Source of the DNA: an uncultured Clostridia bacterium
Lineage (GTDB): Bacteria > Bacillota > Clostridia > Christensenellales > CALWSW01
Direction of reading: 5' to 3'
DNA length: 6,887 nucleotides
Assembly (NCBI GenBank): GCA_937874755.1
Contig: CALNBC010000327.1
Span: forward strand, 1 to 6,887
Shown here piece after piece: positions 5,701 to 6,887 of this stretch. How positions within the stretch are numbered: the stretch's first letter is position 1; every line of letters starts with the position of its first letter. A program made the position numbers and the translations under genes. Under the pieces are notes generated by a model. It did no database searches. It was not told the origin of the DNA and saw only the letters and a list, made by a program, of their open reading frames with translations.

Positions 5701-6887
5701 ACTATTCCCCCTGCCGACGCAATCGTAGCCGTCTGTTGCCGCTTCCACTGCACCGTCGCATAGCAGCCTAGCCCAGAGAGCGGTGCGCTTTTCGCTGTCT
5801 CTGTCGTTCTTTGTAAAGCAAATGGTGTTCTTGTCCTGCCTCTGCGCGGTTATAAAAAGTTTGTGGAAAGCCTTATGCGACCTCGCTTCGTTTACCGTCG
5901 TCAATCCAACAGAGGCATAGGCGTATACCTCTGCCTTTTTTTCCTCGTTCGACTCGTTTTTGATGTTGACGAGCCATAGGGCGGAATTTTCGTCCGGCGG
6001 GGCAAAAATCTCTGTCTTTATAAAAAGTCCGTCCCTCTTTTGATTGAAGGCCATGCTGTGAGCTGAGATTACCGCATCCCCATAAGTCAATTGTCCGTTA
6101 ACGAAGATGCCCACAGTAGGCTCACCCCGGACATTATCCTCGTCGAATGGGCAAAACAGCACCTTCCGCTCACCCTGTTTGAATGTGATTTTCGCCCTAC
6201 CGTCGGTGCTGGCGGCAATATGCGCTCCACCGGTCAGAAAGCAAAATTCGGGATAAGCAGTTTCGCTTACAGCGCAAAGTGGCGCAAGCTCGTCGTAGGC
6301 AGCTGTCGGCTTTTTGGGCAGTGCTCTGCTGTATTGACGCATGATTATAGTCCTGTCCGGTAGTTTTTCTTCGAGCAACAGCGAGGCGGCTTCCACGCCG
6401 GGAACGGACATGAACGCTTTCTCGACCACGCCGTCGCATAATGTGTTCGCTATAGCTGCAAGGCTCATGCCGACATGGTGAGCCATGAAGCTCATCACGA
6501 TGCGGTGACCGCTCCCCACCCTTTCGGGGGTAAAATCCAGCGCTTCGTAAAAGCCGTATTTTCCCCTTGCGCCCAAAGCGTCAAGCGCGCGCAGGTTTTC
6601 CGTCGCCGCATGGGGATCTTCCATCGTTGCGAGGGCAGATGCGTAAGGCGCGATAACTCGTTCCCCCCTCGCCGGACGCACTCCCAGCCCCTCAAGACCG
6701 AATGCGCGGTATTGGTAATTCATCGACAAGTCGAAAGCGTAATACCCCGACTCGCTGACCCCCCAAGGAATCCCCTTAGTTGCGGAGCGCTGCAGCGCGA
6801 CTGCGTTTTTCATGCTTTCGCCTAGCAGAGTGTCTTCGATACTGCCCGTATAAATACCCGGCAGCATATACTCGAATATCGTCCCAC
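2797..6887 (-). CDS. Giant NdvB/Cgs-like glucan synthase, C-terminal 1362 residues (GH94; 5' end outside window)
   Basis: The reading frame runs unbroken from the stop at 2797 to the right edge; ATG 6867 is internal, since G-T-I-F-E-Y precedes it, a variant of the family's GTMFEYL motif. Order seen: a glucoamylase-like domain (6885 to about 6370) with PWGVSESGY, VIAPYASAL, YGFYEALDFTPER and MAHHVGMSL; a first beta-sandwich (about 6260-5520); a linker with LWRLGISGDLPIALAEAE (about 5325-5270); a second beta-sandwich with FKLTPHSNDP (about 4830-4220); and a GH94 barrel (about 4150-2900) with FGFRDQLQDVLAL, GDVQHWWHPP, LPLMGTGDWNDGM (the DWND at 3598-3609 holds the family's catalytic acid), LRENGGQYTHGAVW and GWTWYTGAAAWMYR. 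Family members are about 2800 residues with a membrane-bound GT84 part at the N terminus, here missing. The known Rhizobium, Agrobacterium and Brucella relatives build cyclic beta-1,2-glucan at the inner membrane. The product in this organism is not known; a phosphorylase-like role is possible. Confidence 0.92.
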   Translation of the reverse strand, partial: GTIFEYMLPGIYTGSIEDTLLGESMKNAVALQRSATKGIPWGVSESGYYAFDLSMNYQYRAFGLEGLGVRPARGERVIAPYASALATMEDPHAATENLRALDALGARGKYGFYEALDFTPERVGSGHRIVMSFMAHHVGMSLAAIANTLCDGVVEKAFMSVPGVEAASLLLEEKLPDRTIIMRQYSRALPKKPTAAYDELAPLCAVSETAYPEFCFLTGGAHIAASTDGRAKITFKQGERKVLFCPFDEDNVRGEPTVGIFVNGQLTYGDAVISAHSMAFNQKRDGLFIKTEIFAPPDENSALWLVNIKNESNEEKKAEVYAYASVGLTTVNEARSHKAFHKLFITAQRQDKNTICFTKNDRDSEKRTALWARLLCDGAVEAATDGYDCVGRGNSMKKAAFLTQGMPKSGVRHTPLEPCALFRTETSVSAGRSATIAFVLAAGDEAEAKQSMGAYSSIANALDIPGICSMYARVRLKYLGLDGEGANAVRKRLSALLFPHTATGTDRIRLLGMNTLGRKSLWRLGISGDLPIALAEAESARDYPKARQLADLCRYASLCGEEFDAVFISNEPTGYGRPVSDELTRISCGLSHAKVFSKNDISEGELGLLRALDSSSDKRPKKRDKLKKLPNGMNALAIKMPRLSHFNGIGGFDGQEYVMRLKERLAYSPWSNVIAQEGFGAIVTENGGGFTWAKNSSLFKLTPHSNDPIDGRNGETFAIRDEETGAVYSPTPDGTGEYIVRHGYGFTEFTCGKESLYTKLTAFVSNDAKCWKLEFTNPMDKRRELSVYFCAEWLLGQSVPERTLYAWESEGVLLARTGGQEGSAYAYLEGAEWTCSREEFFGQNVPMLGASLQKQQSGGNDACAAFKKSVVVEPGETANLHVVIGFEETEDKAVAVAKSFEPEIELVNAQKFWKKKLGRIKIKTSDGAFDRMMNGWLLYQVYAARLISRAGWWQTGGAFGFRDQLQDVLALVEVDPIRVREQLLLCAAHQYESGDVQHWWHPPYTGVQTRITDDRLFLPFVASIYSKTSGDIGVFDEVIPYLKDVPIPENRHDIYHDAETSEKAGTLKEHCLKAIYASFQTGVHDLPLMGTGDWNDGMDSVGDKGKGESVWLGWFTVAVIDKFLPYCEGEDRQALKRKAEELRVALDKHGWDGEWYRRAFFDDGSPLGSKVNSECRIDLISQAWSVLAGGPEKRTKLALASARKLLVDRRSGIIKLLDPPLENQLPVAGYIQSYAKGLRENGGQYTHGAVWLIIAMLKSGHAEEAAELYSMLNPIRHSDNPIIAEIYRGEPYVMAGDAYDGEWPGRAGWTWYTGAAAWMYRAGLALMGLKKEGERVWLSGGAERFANCEVEFDGNQVERVDE

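Noticed and set aside
6865..6867. ATG taken as the start of the giant protein
   Set aside because: The frame stays open to the window edge and the codons before it encode G-T-I-F-E-Y, which belongs to the conserved family motif, so the gene starts outside the window.

Overview
The window reads as chromosomal DNA of a spore-forming member of the Bacillota, most likely a clostridial lineage of middling GC content. The evidence is a CotF-type spore coat gene pair, strong AGGAGG-like ribosome binding sites on nearly every gene, consensus sigma-A promoters, compact intrinsic terminators, and a xanthine phosphoribosyltransferase that resembles the Bacillus enzyme. I see no mobile element, CRISPR array, rRNA or tRNA. 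Species cannot be named from this sequence alone.

Layout from left to right: (1) 1-354, minus strand, the first 118 codons of xpt (purine salvage), cut by the window edge and driven by a near-consensus promoter at 409-437. (2) 355-642, a 288-base divergent spacer that holds this promoter and a GTTCG-N8-CGAAC inverted element at 487-504. (3) 643-1144, plus strand, two small genes in tandem: a 61-residue two-helix protein and a 101-residue CotF-family spore coat protein, closed by a strong symmetric terminator at 1157-1184. (4) 1209-1373, minus strand, a 54-residue protein of unknown function with a basic start and an acidic end. (5) 1459-2526, minus strand, a 355-residue 6-phosphofructokinase whose active site carries the residues of the pyrophosphate-using type. 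It has its own promoter at 2602-2630 and a terminator at 1413-1443. (6) 2797-6887, minus strand, the C-terminal 1362 residues of a very large NdvB/Cgs-like protein (cyclic beta-1,2-glucan synthase type: glucoamylase-like domain, two beta-sandwiches, GH94 catalytic barrel), cut by the right edge.

The genes appear to be separate transcription units and not one pathway. xpt salvages purine bases, the coat pair serves sporulation, the phosphofructokinase is central glycolysis, and the giant enzyme makes or trims beta-1,2-glucan or a related glucan. The most useful second looks are the PPi-type active site of the phosphofructokinase, the uncharacterised 54-residue gene behind its terminator, the inverted element between xpt and the coat pair, and the giant glucan enzyme in a spore former. 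I did not find convincing evidence for a wholly new multi-gene system in this window.
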